Below are positions 51,031 through 59,280 of a stretch of DNA of 64,000 bases, one piece after another. Origin of the DNA: an uncultured Monoglobus sp. (GTDB lineage: Bacteria; Bacillota; Clostridia; Monoglobales; Monoglobaceae). A program made the position numbers and the translations under genes. Each line of letters starts with the position of its first letter. Position 1 is the first letter of the stretch. The notes beneath the pieces were generated by a model. It saw nothing but the letters and a program-made list of their open reading frames with translations, searched no databases and was not told the origin of the DNA. The stretch lies in contig CANRBF010000001.1 of assembly GCA_947628795.1 (NCBI GenBank), positions 124,001 to 188,000 on the forward strand, read 5' to 3'.

Positions 51031-51252
51031 CTACGCGATCTCTATCATTTCGGCGTCGGCCTTTCTTATCGAAAGCTCGTAGCCGCGGACCGTGAGTTCC
51101 ACGGGATCACCCAGAGGCGCAACCTTGCGCACGTATATCTCGGTGCCCTTTGTTATTCCCATGTCCATAATTCTGCGCTTAACGGCGCCGCTACCGTTTA
51201 AACGCGCGACCGTGACGGTCTCTCCGATCTTGACATCTTTGAGAGTTCTCAT
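51031..51252 (-). CDS. feoA: FeoA domain protein, second copy
   Basis: 73 aa SH3-like FeoA: LKDVKIGETVTVARLNG, KRRIMDMGITKGTEIYVRKVAPLGDPVEL, RGYELSIRKADAEMI. It is the canonical type with the GDP(V/I) motif. Small cytoplasmic partner of FeoB. 104 bases before feoB, with two iron boxes in the gap. Confidence 0.95.
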   Translation of the reverse strand: MRTLKDVKIGETVTVARLNGSGAVKRRIMDMGITKGTEIYVRKVAPLGDPVELTVRGYELSIRKADAEMIEIA

Positions 51253-51297
51253 AATTATTCTGTCCTTTCTGCGTTTGGTTTAAGATACTCGCCCGCC

Positions 51298-51507
51298 CTA
51301 TACCATAATGCGGTTCGCCATCGTTTTGTCAATGGCCACGCGGGTGTCCTTCACATTAACTATCATATTGCCCGATATCTCGGACACGACTGTGACCTCG
51401 CTGCCCTGAACGAATCCGAGATTCTCCAAAAAGCGTCGGGTCTCGTCTTTTCCGGTCACGTTCGTGACCCTGCCCTTTTCGCCTATATTCATCATTGATA
51501 ACGGCAT
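51298..51507 (-). CDS. feoA: FeoA domain protein, first copy
   Basis: 69 aa, FeoA-like: MNIGEKGRVTNVTGKDETRRFLENLGFVQGSEVTVV, then ISGNMIVNVKDTRVAIDKTMANRIMV. It lacks the GDP motif and has GNMIV/ DTRVAID instead. GGAGATG site upstream. First gene of the operon behind the iron-box promoter. Confidence 0.93.
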   Translation of the reverse strand: MPLSMMNIGEKGRVTNVTGKDETRRFLENLGFVQGSEVTVVSEISGNMIVNVKDTRVAIDKTMANRIMV

Positions 51508-51644
51508 AAAAACACATCTCCTTCGTCACAAATCCCTGCGCTCGTTCGCTTCCGCTGCGAATTTGTTCCTTCTTCCCAAAAACGCAAGCATTTTCGGGAG
51601 CCCTGTTTGCGCTTCGCCGGCGCTTTTGGGGAGCCTTTGAATTA

Positions 51645-51662
51645 AGTTAGACTCAACTAACT
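51645..51662. promoter_or_regulatory. DtxR-family iron box 3 (feo operon, downstream of +1)
   Basis: AGTTAG-ACTCAA-CTAACT, a perfect 6-bp dyad (TTAG-N6-CTAA core at 51647-51660), lying just after the predicted transcription start. Confidence 0.78.
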
Positions 51663-51668
51663 ATTAAA

Positions 51669-51697
51669 AGTTTACCATGACTAACTATATTTGTCAA
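51669..51697 (-). promoter_or_regulatory. feo operon promoter
   Basis: Minus strand TTGACA (51692-51697), 17-bp spacer, TAAACT (51669-51674). Iron box 4, TTTA-CCATGA-CTAA (51671-51684), covers the -10 and half of the spacer. Confidence 0.78.
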
Positions 51698-51742
51698 TAA
51701 GATTTTTTGAAAAATTTTAAGTTCGGATTTTTGCATAATAAG

Positions 51743-51756
51743 TTAGCGGCGGCAAA
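51743..51756. promoter_or_regulatory. DtxR-family iron box 5 (upstream of feo promoter)
   Basis: TTAG-CGGCGG-CAAA, one mismatch from TTAG-N6-CTAA, about 50 bases upstream of the -35 element. Confidence 0.5.
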
Positions 51757-51776
51757 CTATATTATTGTGCAAAATA

Positions 51777-51800
51777 ACAGCCACCCGAAAGAGCGGCTGT
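51777..51800 (-). terminator. Terminator of the giant pectate lyase gene
   Basis: ACAGCC / GGCTGT with a 12-base loop, then TTATTTTG on the minus strand. Confidence 0.75.
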
Positions 51801-51826
51801 ATATATGCATTTTTATAGAACAAAAC

Positions 51827-54800
51827 CTATTTTAATTCCTTCGCGGGCGCCGCGGGAGCTAGCTTTTCATCCCACAGGAAAACTTTGACCATATCGCCCT
51901 CGGAGGCGTTTAAGCCGAGCAATAAGTCACCGCTGTCGCCCCCGTCCAAAATTATAACTTTGACGTCTTTCAGGATCGAGATGTCGCCGCTGTCGTATAC
52001 CGCCGCGGCAAAAACCGCGTTTCTTCCGCTGTTGTTCATTACGCGGACGCTCAGCGTTTCGCCGCTCAGAACCGGCTCGGAAAGATATGCCGCGACACTC
52101 GGCTCGGGCGTCACTGTCGGCGTAGGCGTCGCTGTCGGTGTTGCCGTTGGCGTCACTGTCGGCGTAGGTGTCACTGTCGGTGTTGCCGTTGGCGTCACTG
52201 TCGGCGTCGCCGTTGGCGTCTCTATCGGCGTTATCGTAGGCGTCACTGTCGGCGTTGCCTCGGGTGTCACTGTCGGCGTTGCCGTGGACGTCACAGTAGG
52301 CGTTGCCGTGGACGTCACAGTAGGCGTTGCCTCGGGTGTCACTGTCGGTGTTGCCTCGGGTGTCACTGTTGGCTTTGCCGTGGGTGTCACTGTCGGTGTT
52401 GCCTCGGGTGTCACTGTCGGTGTTGCCTCGGGTGTCACTGTTGGCTTTGCCGTGGGCGTCACTGTCGGCGTTGCCTCGGGTGTAGCGGTCGGTGTTGCCT
52501 CGGGTGTCACTGTCGGTGTTGCTTCGGGTGTCACAGTAGGCGTTGCCGTGGGTGTAGCGGTCGGCGTTGCCGTGGGTGTCGCTGTCGGTGTTGCCGTTGG
52601 CGTCACTGTCGGCGTTATCGTAGGCGTCACTGTCGACGTTGCCTCGGGTGTCACTGTCGGCGTTGCCTCGGGTGTCGCTGTCGGCGTTGCCGTGGGTGTC
52701 GCTGTCGGTGTTGCGGTCGGCGTTTCTGTAGGCGTCACTGTCGGTGTTGCGGTCGGCGTCGCTGTAGGCGTCACGGTTGGTGTTGCGGTCGGTTCGGGTA
52801 TATCCGAAGGTTCAGCTGACGGCTCCGCTGTCGGTTCGGGCTTTTTGTCGCTTATATTAATATCATAGATCATATCCTCGCCGAGGATCGACACGGTTTC
52901 TGCGTCGGTCTCCAGCTTATCGCTTAGACTGCCGCTTGCGTCAACTATCGTCACGGCATAATTCTTGTTTTGAGGCAGCCACAGGCCGTATCTGCCGCTG
53001 TCGGTCAGCGGCTCGTCGTAGGTTTTTCCCTCGTCGTCGGTAAATCTGAGCGCGGCGCCTTCAATGACGCTTTCTCCGCCGTAATTCACTTTGCCGCTCA
53101 GGTATTTATACACGATCTCGTTCGGGTCATAGTAATCAACAAATATTCCGAATATATCTTTGTTTTGGCTGCCGCCGTATATGTATATATCGCCGTTTTG
53201 AGGCTCGACTTTTTCGGCCGTGATAACAGCCGCATTGCCGTCGGACGTTGTAGATCCCTCTCCGCTCGCAAGCGGATCGCCGTTTTGATATATGTACAAG
53301 GGTCTCCCCTGCTGGGAATTATACGCAACCGTGACGGAGCAGGTAAATTTCGGGGTGAAATAAAAGCATCTTTTTGTTGTCGATCCGGCGCCCGCCTGCC
53401 AGCTTTTTGTAAAGTTGTATACTGTGCCATCGGTGTGAGTATATTTTGCATTTGGTGTTTTAGGGTTCCATTCTCCGTATCCGTATAGATCTTTATACGG
53501 GCCGAACGGCTCCGATGTTGCGGCCAATGTAACAATATTGTTCAAGTTTTCATCAAGCGTGGTCCATGCCTCGTTTGACGGGATAGGCGGAAGAGACGGG
53601 TCTCTTGTGGGATAAGGATCGCGGATATCCGCGGGATCCGTCGTCGCTGTCGGCGCGGGCGTCGGTTTCGGCGTCGCGGTCGGCTTTGGCGTCGCGGTCG
53701 GCTTTGGCGTCGCAGTGGGCGGCTGCTCATCGACGCCGCCTATCCACAGGCTGCCGAATACCGACTGCGACATATATTCCTTGACCGGGTTCTTGGTAGA
53801 CTGGCCGCCATCCGCAGCTATGCCCACATAGAGTGTATCAGAAAGCCCGCTCAAATTGACGGTAAGCGGCTGTCTGGGATTATCGCTGAAGTCTGTTCCG
53901 CTGTTTGAAACCGAGGCGGTGATAGTATCGCCCTTTCTTTCAAGACAGAGATACGACGGCATCATGTAATCGTCTTTTGTCGTGTTGTAACTGTCATTGT
54001 TTTCTATATTCGCGCCCGACGCGTTTTTAAACCATGTTACCAAGCTGCCGGCGTTTTCCGACGTTCTGCTCATAACGCGCACGTTTTCGCCGTATTTGAG
54101 CCAGCCGTCGGCCAGCATTACCATGCGGCTGCCGCCCTCTAAACCCTCGCGGATCATTATTCCCGAGGACGAGGCGTTGTCGGTCTTCGGCATGCTTTCC
54201 ATATTGACGATTATCTTAAAGTCGCCGCTTTGCTGCTTATACATAAAGTCGCAGCTGTCCGAGTCGATGCCCGAGATCTTACTGCCGTCGCCGCTTGTTC
54301 CCAGTCTGCCGCTCGCCAGCAAATTATAACTTCCGTTCTCATCCCGCCACGAGCCGCCCATGCCGCTGTATGCCGTGGCGCCTATCTGCGTCTGCTCAAA
54401 TCCCTCGGGCGTATCGCTCGGTTTCACATACACGACAGAAACGTCGCTCTGCGTCGACTCGCCTTTTATATTATACGCTCTTGAACTCAGATAATGGGTG
54501 CCCGGCGCGAGAGTCAGCGTCTTGCTCACGTCTCCGCTTTGCGCGGTTTTGATAAGCTTATCGCTGTCGTAAATCTCAACTTTTTCTATCGCCGGCTCGC
54601 CCGGATTTTCTGGCTCGGCCTTTGCGGTGTAAGTTAACTCGCCGCTCTGCACGGTCGTCCAGTTTTTGGTTTGGGTCGCCATGGTCTGCGTGCCCGGACT
54701 TTCGACGGTTATTTTCGGGTTGGTCGGGCTCGTCTGCTTTTCGGTCCAATCATTGACATAGGCCTCTATCCAGGTATAGCCCGCCCATTCCTGATTTTCA

Positions 54801-56152
54801 TCCGCTGTCACTATATCGGTTTCACTTTTTGTTCCCATGCCGTTTTGGGTTTTCCAATCTTGCGGGATCTCAAATTTTCTGCGTGTCTCGGGGAAATCTA
54901 TAACACCGCCGACCTGCTCCGATCTGTTGACCAGCCCTCCGCTCTGATTTTTAACGTCGCTGACTATTCTGGCGTCTATGGCGTCTCTCTTGGGCAAAGT
55001 CGCGCCGACGTTTTTGAGCACGTTTTTATACGCGTCTTCGGCGCTTTCAAGACTGTCAAGCGCCGCGTCTCTCATATCAATGGGGCTCATAAGCTTATCC
55101 GCCGACTCCCACTTGGTTACGCCATTCCAATTGTCAGCGGTAACATTGTCGTCTCCGTATACGAAATTGCCGCCGAAATAAAACTGTGACTTCTCGCCGC
55201 CTGATTTTGGCGGGCTTATTTCAAATATTTTGCTTTTAAGTCCGGAATTTGTGGCGGGGCCGTACTTATAATAATTGTTTCTGTAGTTCACGATCGACGG
55301 ACTTTTATTTATACTGTTATACGAATACGGCTCGCCGCCATAGGCCGAGTTTGTCTTGCCCCAGTCGTATATGACATTGTTAGCCACCTCGGTGTTTTGA
55401 AGCTCGCGGTCGAGACGAGGGCTTCGGCTGTCGTGATGAGCCAAAAGATTATGGTGCCATGTGGAGTTTGTGCCGCCCATGATCGCGCCGTAGCCGTGGG
55501 CGCCCTTGAAATGATTTGACATTCTGAGACTCTCGGCGGCGATCGAGTTCTGGAAAGTGAGGTTTGAACCCGGTATATGATCATGATTCTCGCTTGAGCC
55601 GGCATAAAGCGTCATCATCTCGTCAACGCTCCAGCTCATTGAGCAATGGTCGATTATCACGTTTTTGTTCCATCTGCCGCCTATGCCGTCGGGCTCGCCG
55701 CCGTTTTTGTCGGTGGGGCGCACCCTGAGATAGCGGATAATAATATTTTCCCTATAGCTGTCGATAAGCAGATCGCCTCCGGTCAGAGTGATGCCGTCGC
55801 CCGGCGCGGTCTGACCCAGGATCGTCAGATTGTCGCCGCTTATCCTGACTTGCTCATTTAAGTGAATGGTTCCGCCGACGTCGAAAACTACTATGCGGTT
55901 GCCCTTGCTGACCGCTTCGCGGAACGAGCCCGCGCCAGAATTATCCAAATTTGTCACGTGGTAGACCGAAATATTGCTCTCAGCTCTGGCTCCCTTGGTA
56001 TATTTTCCGCCGCCGTCAGCTCCCGGAAAAGCGAGCAGACTGTCCGCCGCAAGCTCGACCGCGTCGGGTTCCGCGGCGAACGCGGGTATTGAGGCCGCCG
56101 ATACGCAAACGCATAAAACAGCGATAAAAATCTTTTTCAAATAATTTTTCAT
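51827..56152 (-). CDS. Giant secreted pectate lyase (PL1-like) with multiple modules and PT-rich linker
   Basis: 1441 aa from ATG 56152 (MKNYLKKIFIAVLCV); an upstream in-frame ATG 56182 would only lengthen the signal. Order: signal peptide; beta-helix lyase (about 35-430; VIIDHCSMSWSVDE and HHDSRSPRLDRELQNTEVANNVIYDWG, the catalytic Arg region); Ig-like unit (about 500-580); concanavalin-like module (590-800; SGIMIREGLEGGSR); PTATPKP linker; a binding-type module (850-1010); a carboxypeptidase-regulatory-like unit (1015-1100; GLWLPQNKNYAVTI); a PT-rich linker of about 230 residues; a C-terminal unit ending KVFLWDEKLAPA, like that of the two other lyases. Degrades pectin outside the cell. No anchor motif seen. 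Confidence 0.92.
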   Translation of the reverse strand: MKNYLKKIFIAVLCVCVSAASIPAFAAEPDAVELAADSLLAFPGADGGGKYTKGARAESNISVYHVTNLDNSGAGSFREAVSKGNRIVVFDVGGTIHLNEQVRISGDNLTILGQTAPGDGITLTGGDLLIDSYRENIIIRYLRVRPTDKNGGEPDGIGGRWNKNVIIDHCSMSWSVDEMMTLYAGSSENHDHIPGSNLTFQNSIAAESLRMSNHFKGAHGYGAIMGGTNSTWHHNLLAHHDSRSPRLDRELQNTEVANNVIYDWGKTNSAYGGEPYSYNSINKSPSIVNYRNNYYKYGPATNSGLKSKIFEISPPKSGGEKSQFYFGGNFVYGDDNVTADNWNGVTKWESADKLMSPIDMRDAALDSLESAEDAYKNVLKNVGATLPKRDAIDARIVSDVKNQSGGLVNRSEQVGGVIDFPETRRKFEIPQDWKTQNGMGTKSETDIVTADENQEWAGYTWIEAYVNDWTEKQTSPTNPKITVESPGTQTMATQTKNWTTVQSGELTYTAKAEPENPGEPAIEKVEIYDSDKLIKTAQSGDVSKTLTLAPGTHYLSSRAYNIKGESTQSDVSVVYVKPSDTPEGFEQTQIGATAYSGMGGSWRDENGSYNLLASGRLGTSGDGSKISGIDSDSCDFMYKQQSGDFKIIVNMESMPKTDNASSSGIMIREGLEGGSRMVMLADGWLKYGENVRVMSRTSENAGSLVTWFKNASGANIENNDSYNTTKDDYMMPSYLCLERKGDTITASVSNSGTDFSDNPRQPLTVNLSGLSDTLYVGIAADGGQSTKNPVKEYMSQSVFGSLWIGGVDEQPPTATPKPTATPKPTATPKPTPAPTATTDPADIRDPYPTRDPSLPPIPSNEAWTTLDENLNNIVTLAATSEPFGPYKDLYGYGEWNPKTPNAKYTHTDGTVYNFTKSWQAGAGSTTKRCFYFTPKFTCSVTVAYNSQQGRPLYIYQNGDPLASGEGSTTSDGNAAVITAEKVEPQNGDIYIYGGSQNKDIFGIFVDYYDPNEIVYKYLSGKVNYGGESVIEGAALRFTDDEGKTYDEPLTDSGRYGLWLPQNKNYAVTIVDASGSLSDKLETDAETVSILGEDMIYDINISDKKPEPTAEPSAEPSDIPEPTATPTVTPTATPTATPTVTPTETPTATPTATPTATPTATPEATPTVTPEATSTVTPTITPTVTPTATPTATPTATPTATPTATPTVTPEATPTVTPEATPTATPEATPTVTPTAKPTVTPEATPTVTPEATPTVTPTAKPTVTPEATPTVTPEATPTVTSTATPTVTSTATPTVTPEATPTVTPTITPIETPTATPTVTPTATPTVTPTPTVTPTATPTATPTPTVTPEPSVAAYLSEPVLSGETLSVRVMNNSGRNAVFAAAVYDSGDISILKDVKVIILDGGDSGDLLLGLNASEGDMVKVFLWDEKLAPAAPAKELK
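52105..52800 (-). repeat. Coding minisatellite for a Thr/Pro linker
   Basis: About 700 bases of 6-, 12- and 18-bp units coding for TATPTVTP, TPEATPTVTP and TAKPTVTP in mixed order. Higher-order blocks are visible (two near-identical TAKPTVTPEATPTVTPEATP blocks). Open in several frames on both strands because of its period; only the minus-strand frame belongs to a gene. Confidence 0.92.
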
Positions 56153-56286
56153 AATAATGCATTTCCCTTTCCATTTTGTCAAACAATAATCTGATCGTTA
56201 TTAAATTTTACCACCGTTTGGCAAAAAAGTAAATATCACATTTTCGACAAACAACGGCCGAGCGCGTCAGCCAAATTTATTACGTG

Positions 56287-56315
56287 TTGACAACTTTCGA
56301 AAGCGGTGCTATAAT
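56287..56315 (+). promoter_or_regulatory. Promoter of the CBS/CorC gene
   Basis: TTGACA (56287-56292), 17 bp, TATAAT (56310-56315). It overlaps the 5' part of the open frame, so translation must start further down. Confidence 0.85.
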
Positions 56316-56358
56316 GATAGTGTATATTTTATCGGCTGTGCCGGAGAGGATGATTTTT

Positions 56359-57684
56359 TTGGACACGCAGCCCCCTTTATGGGTGATACTGTTTATTTTG
56401 TACATACTGAGCTTTCTGATAGCCATGACGCGGCACGCCGCGGTAGCCGCCGGTGACACGCGGCTTAAATACATGGCGGAAGGCGGCGACAAGCGCGCCA
56501 AAGCGCTCATTGAGTTTTTGGACGGGCACTCGCGGATCATGGCGGCGTCGGTCAGATTTTTCAGCGTTTTTCTGCTGCTCGGTATCGGCGCGGTCTCCGC
56601 TATGTTTGAGCCTGTTTTGACGGCTCTGCTCCCGATGCCCGAACTGCTCGCGCTTTTGGTGATCGTGATAATCGCGGCTCTGGTTTATCTGATGCTTGGC
56701 GTTTTTCTGCCCAAGGGGATCGCGGGCAAAAAGCCCGAGATGTTGGCGACAAGGCTGCTGCCTCTGCTTAAAGTCATAACCTACGCGGGAATGCCGTTTG
56801 TGTCGGTCCCCGGCATAATTTCAAAGGCCGCGCTCAAGATCTTCGGCATAAATCTGGGCGAGCAGAACGAGGACATCACCGAGGAAGAAATACGCATGAT
56901 GGTGGACATCGGCTCGGAGAGCGGCGCGATCGACGATGACGAAAAAGAAATGATACACAATATTTTCGAGATGGACGACAAGCCCGTTGAGGAAATAATG
57001 ACCCACCGCACCGACGCAGTGATCCTCTGGCTGGAGGACGGCGCCGACGAGTGGGAGAAAATAATAAACGAGACCAACCACACCCGATATCCGGTTTGCG
57101 GCGAGGGCGTTGACGATGTTGTGGGCGTGCTCAACAGCCGCGACTTTTACCGCACAATGCTGCACGACAAAAATGCCGACCTGAAATCAATTTTGAGAGA
57201 GCCCTATTTTGTTCCGGACTCGCTCAAGGCGGATGAAATGTTCCAAAGAATGCAGGATAAAAACGCCCACTTTGCCATAGTGCTGGATGAGTACAGCGGT
57301 TTTTGCGGCATAGTGACGCAGGAGGACCTCATAGAAGAGATCGTGGGCGAGCTCTACAGCGAGTATGACGAGCCCGAAAAGGAGCTTGAAATATACAAAA
57401 TACCGAGCGAGAAAAACACATGGCTTATCGACTGCGGCGTTGAGATCGAGGACGTTGAGGATGAGCTCGGCATCGAGATACCCGATGACGACGACTACAA
57501 CACGTTCGCGGGTCTGATACTCGACGTTCTGGGCACCGTCCCGGCCGACGGCGAGACCCCGGAGCTCAAATTCGGCAGAATGAGGATCAAGGTCACGCGC
57601 GTTGAGGAACACAGGATCGAGGAAGCCGTCGTTACTCTTGAGGACGAGGAACCGGAAAAGGAAGAGAACAGCGAGACGGAATAA
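56359..57684 (+). CDS. CNNM/CorC-type CBS-domain membrane protein
   Basis: 441 aa. The frame is open from 56284, but the promoter at 56287-56315 places the mRNA start near 56322; TTG 56359, 9 bases after GGAGAGG, is the best start (ATG 56350 touches the RBS). Three or four membrane helices (WVILFILYILSFLIAM; FFSVFLLLGIGAVSA; LLALLVIVIIAALVYLMLGVFLP), a CBS pair (MTHRTDAVILW; FAIVLDEYSGFCGIVTQEDLIEEIVGEL) and a CorC_HlyC domain (WLIDCGVEIEDVEDELGI). Family members move or regulate Mg2+ and related cations. The DUF21 part is shorter than usual. Confidence 0.9.
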   Translation: MDTQPPLWVILFILYILSFLIAMTRHAAVAAGDTRLKYMAEGGDKRAKALIEFLDGHSRIMAASVRFFSVFLLLGIGAVSAMFEPVLTALLPMPELLALLVIVIIAALVYLMLGVFLPKGIAGKKPEMLATRLLPLLKVITYAGMPFVSVPGIISKAALKIFGINLGEQNEDITEEEIRMMVDIGSESGAIDDDEKEMIHNIFEMDDKPVEEIMTHRTDAVILWLEDGADEWEKIINETNHTRYPVCGEGVDDVVGVLNSRDFYRTMLHDKNADLKSILREPYFVPDSLKADEMFQRMQDKNAHFAIVLDEYSGFCGIVTQEDLIEEIVGELYSEYDEPEKELEIYKIPSEKNTWLIDCGVEIEDVEDELGIEIPDDDDYNTFAGLILDVLGTVPADGETPELKFGRMRIKVTRVEEHRIEEAVVTLEDEEPEKEENSETE

Positions 57685-57708
57685 CAAAAACATTATAGGT
57701 GTAGAGAT

Positions 57709-59121
57709 ATGAGAAACAGGAAAGTAAAAATAATATCGCTTATCACAGCGGTTCTTATGCTGAGCGCGCTTGTTTCGGAAACGTTCGCCGAAGTGCTCGG
57801 CGGCTTCAGCCAAGTAAACAGCTACAATGATTACACATATGCCGACGTAAGCCAAAACGACTGGTTTTGGGGGTACGCCGGCTTTGCCTATGAATACGGC
57901 ATTATGACGGGAACCGCCGACAGGATATTTTCGCCCAACGGAAAGCTGACCCTTGCCGAAGCTGTCACGGTCGCCGCGCGCCTAAACGCCGCGCACTACG
58001 GCAACATTATCGACACAAATCCCGGGAATATCAGGCTGGCGGCGTCCGACGCCCGCTCCGCTTATCCCGTGACCGGAAACGGCGAATTTGACTTATATAA
58101 CGGCGCGCATGAATATGACGGAGCGAAAACGGGCAGATATTTTCGCTCGGACAGTCTGGCCGCTGCCCTCTACAGCAGCGAGGACGTGCAGTGGTTTTTG
58201 CCTTATCTCGCCTATGCGCTGCGGGAGGGAATTGTTTCGGAAAATTCATTCGGCGGCAGATATTTTGAGGCCGCCACCCGCGAAGAACTGGCATATCTGC
58301 TGTACCGCGCCCTGCCCGACTGCTACGGCAAGATAAACGATATCAGCCCATTGCCCGACGTAAATGCCGGAAGCACGTATTACCCGTCGATACTGGCGCT
58401 TTATGAAGCGGGAGTTATTACGGGAAACGACGAGTTCGGCACCTTTTATCCGTACTCAAGCATAGTCAGAAGCGAGGTCGCCGCTATGGTTTCAAGAGCG
58501 ATCAACACCGATCTCAGAGTTCGGTTTACTCTGAATCCGAACATACCGCTGAAAAATCTTTATTTTTCATGGAAATACCCGAGCTACGGAGCCGATTATT
58601 CGCTGAATCTTCAAATTTCCTATTATGACTATAATTACTTTAATGTCAAGCGCAGAGTGTATGATTACACGGTGTACGCAACCGACGACGCCGATGTGAC
58701 GGGCCTCAGCACTCTGGCGTATACCCTGAAATCTATCGCGGAGGATAACGGATATACCTCTGCTTATGACATAGCCGGATTTATCAGCGCCTTTGTGCAG
58801 AGCATACAGTATATGGATGATATGGCGGCCAAAGGCATAGCGGAATATCCCAAATACCCGATCGAGACCTTATTTGAGCAAAACGGAGACTGCGAGGACA
58901 AGGCCGCGCTGCTGGCAAAGCTTTTGAAGCTGCTCGGCTACGGCTCGGTATTGCTGGTAAGCAGAGACCATATGGCCGTTGGGCTCCAGACATCGGGCAA
59001 CGGAAATCTGTCTTACGACGGCGCGAATTATTATTATATCGAGACCACCGAGCCCGGCTGGCGGGTCGGCGAGGTCCCCGGCGACATGCTCGGCGTCGGC
59101 ATGGAAGTTCTTTATATTTAA
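57709..59121 (+). CDS. Secreted SLH-domain protein with transglutaminase-like domain
   Basis: 470 aa. Signal peptide ends near ETFAE. Three S-layer homology units (about 40-100, 150-210, 218-270; FWGYAGFAYEYGIMTG, LPYLAYALREGIV, YPSILALYEAGVITG), which would bind secondary wall polymer. After a beta linker, a transglutaminase-like cysteine-protease fold (about 355-465): FEQNGDCEDKAALLAKLLKLLG with the catalytic Cys, VSRDHMAVG with the His, and YYIETTEPGW with the acidic residue. The catalytic triad is complete. Follows the CBS gene by 24 bases; possibly cotranscribed. Acts on wall or surface proteins; substrate unknown. Confidence 0.9.
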   Translation: MRNRKVKIISLITAVLMLSALVSETFAEVLGGFSQVNSYNDYTYADVSQNDWFWGYAGFAYEYGIMTGTADRIFSPNGKLTLAEAVTVAARLNAAHYGNIIDTNPGNIRLAASDARSAYPVTGNGEFDLYNGAHEYDGAKTGRYFRSDSLAAALYSSEDVQWFLPYLAYALREGIVSENSFGGRYFEAATREELAYLLYRALPDCYGKINDISPLPDVNAGSTYYPSILALYEAGVITGNDEFGTFYPYSSIVRSEVAAMVSRAINTDLRVRFTLNPNIPLKNLYFSWKYPSYGADYSLNLQISYYDYNYFNVKRRVYDYTVYATDDADVTGLSTLAYTLKSIAEDNGYTSAYDIAGFISAFVQSIQYMDDMAAKGIAEYPKYPIETLFEQNGDCEDKAALLAKLLKLLGYGSVLLVSRDHMAVGLQTSGNGNLSYDGANYYYIETTEPGWRVGEVPGDMLGVGMEVLYI

Positions 59122-59145
59122 AAAAGGCCCTGCGGGGCTTTTTTT
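59122..59145 (+). terminator. Terminator after the SLH-transglutaminase gene
   Basis: AAAAAGGCCC-TGC-GGGGCTTTTTTT, a short GC stem extended by A-T pairs, then T run. Confidence 0.85.
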
Positions 59146-59207
59146 ATTGGCGAAAAAACCAACAAATATACGGCCGCTGCGGCGATTTTATTGCTATAAA
59201 TTAACGG

Positions 59208-59236
59208 TTGTATTTTACCGGATTTCGTGATATATT
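59208..59236 (+). promoter_or_regulatory. Promoter of the Na/Pi cotransporter gene
   Basis: TTGTAT (59208-59213), 17 bp, TATATT (59231-59236). Confidence 0.6.
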
Positions 59237-59280
59237 GTAATTGGTGAAAGTTGGGAAAAATTCAACACGGAGGTGTCCTG

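Larger units (their letters stand above)
51508..51826. other. 319-base leader, promoter and terminator region
   Basis: Holds the feo leader (51508-51640, with a GCGCTTCGCCGGCGC inverted repeat at 51620), the promoter and three iron boxes (51645-51756), and the pectate lyase terminator (51777-51800). No gene seen. Confidence 0.8.

Noticed and set aside
51885-52868. Long plus-strand open frame coding for a GVTVGVAVGV-type repeat protein
   Set aside because: It is the antisense of the PT-rich linker minisatellite; no RBS, no signal peptide, and the minus-strand frame is part of a large recognisable lyase.
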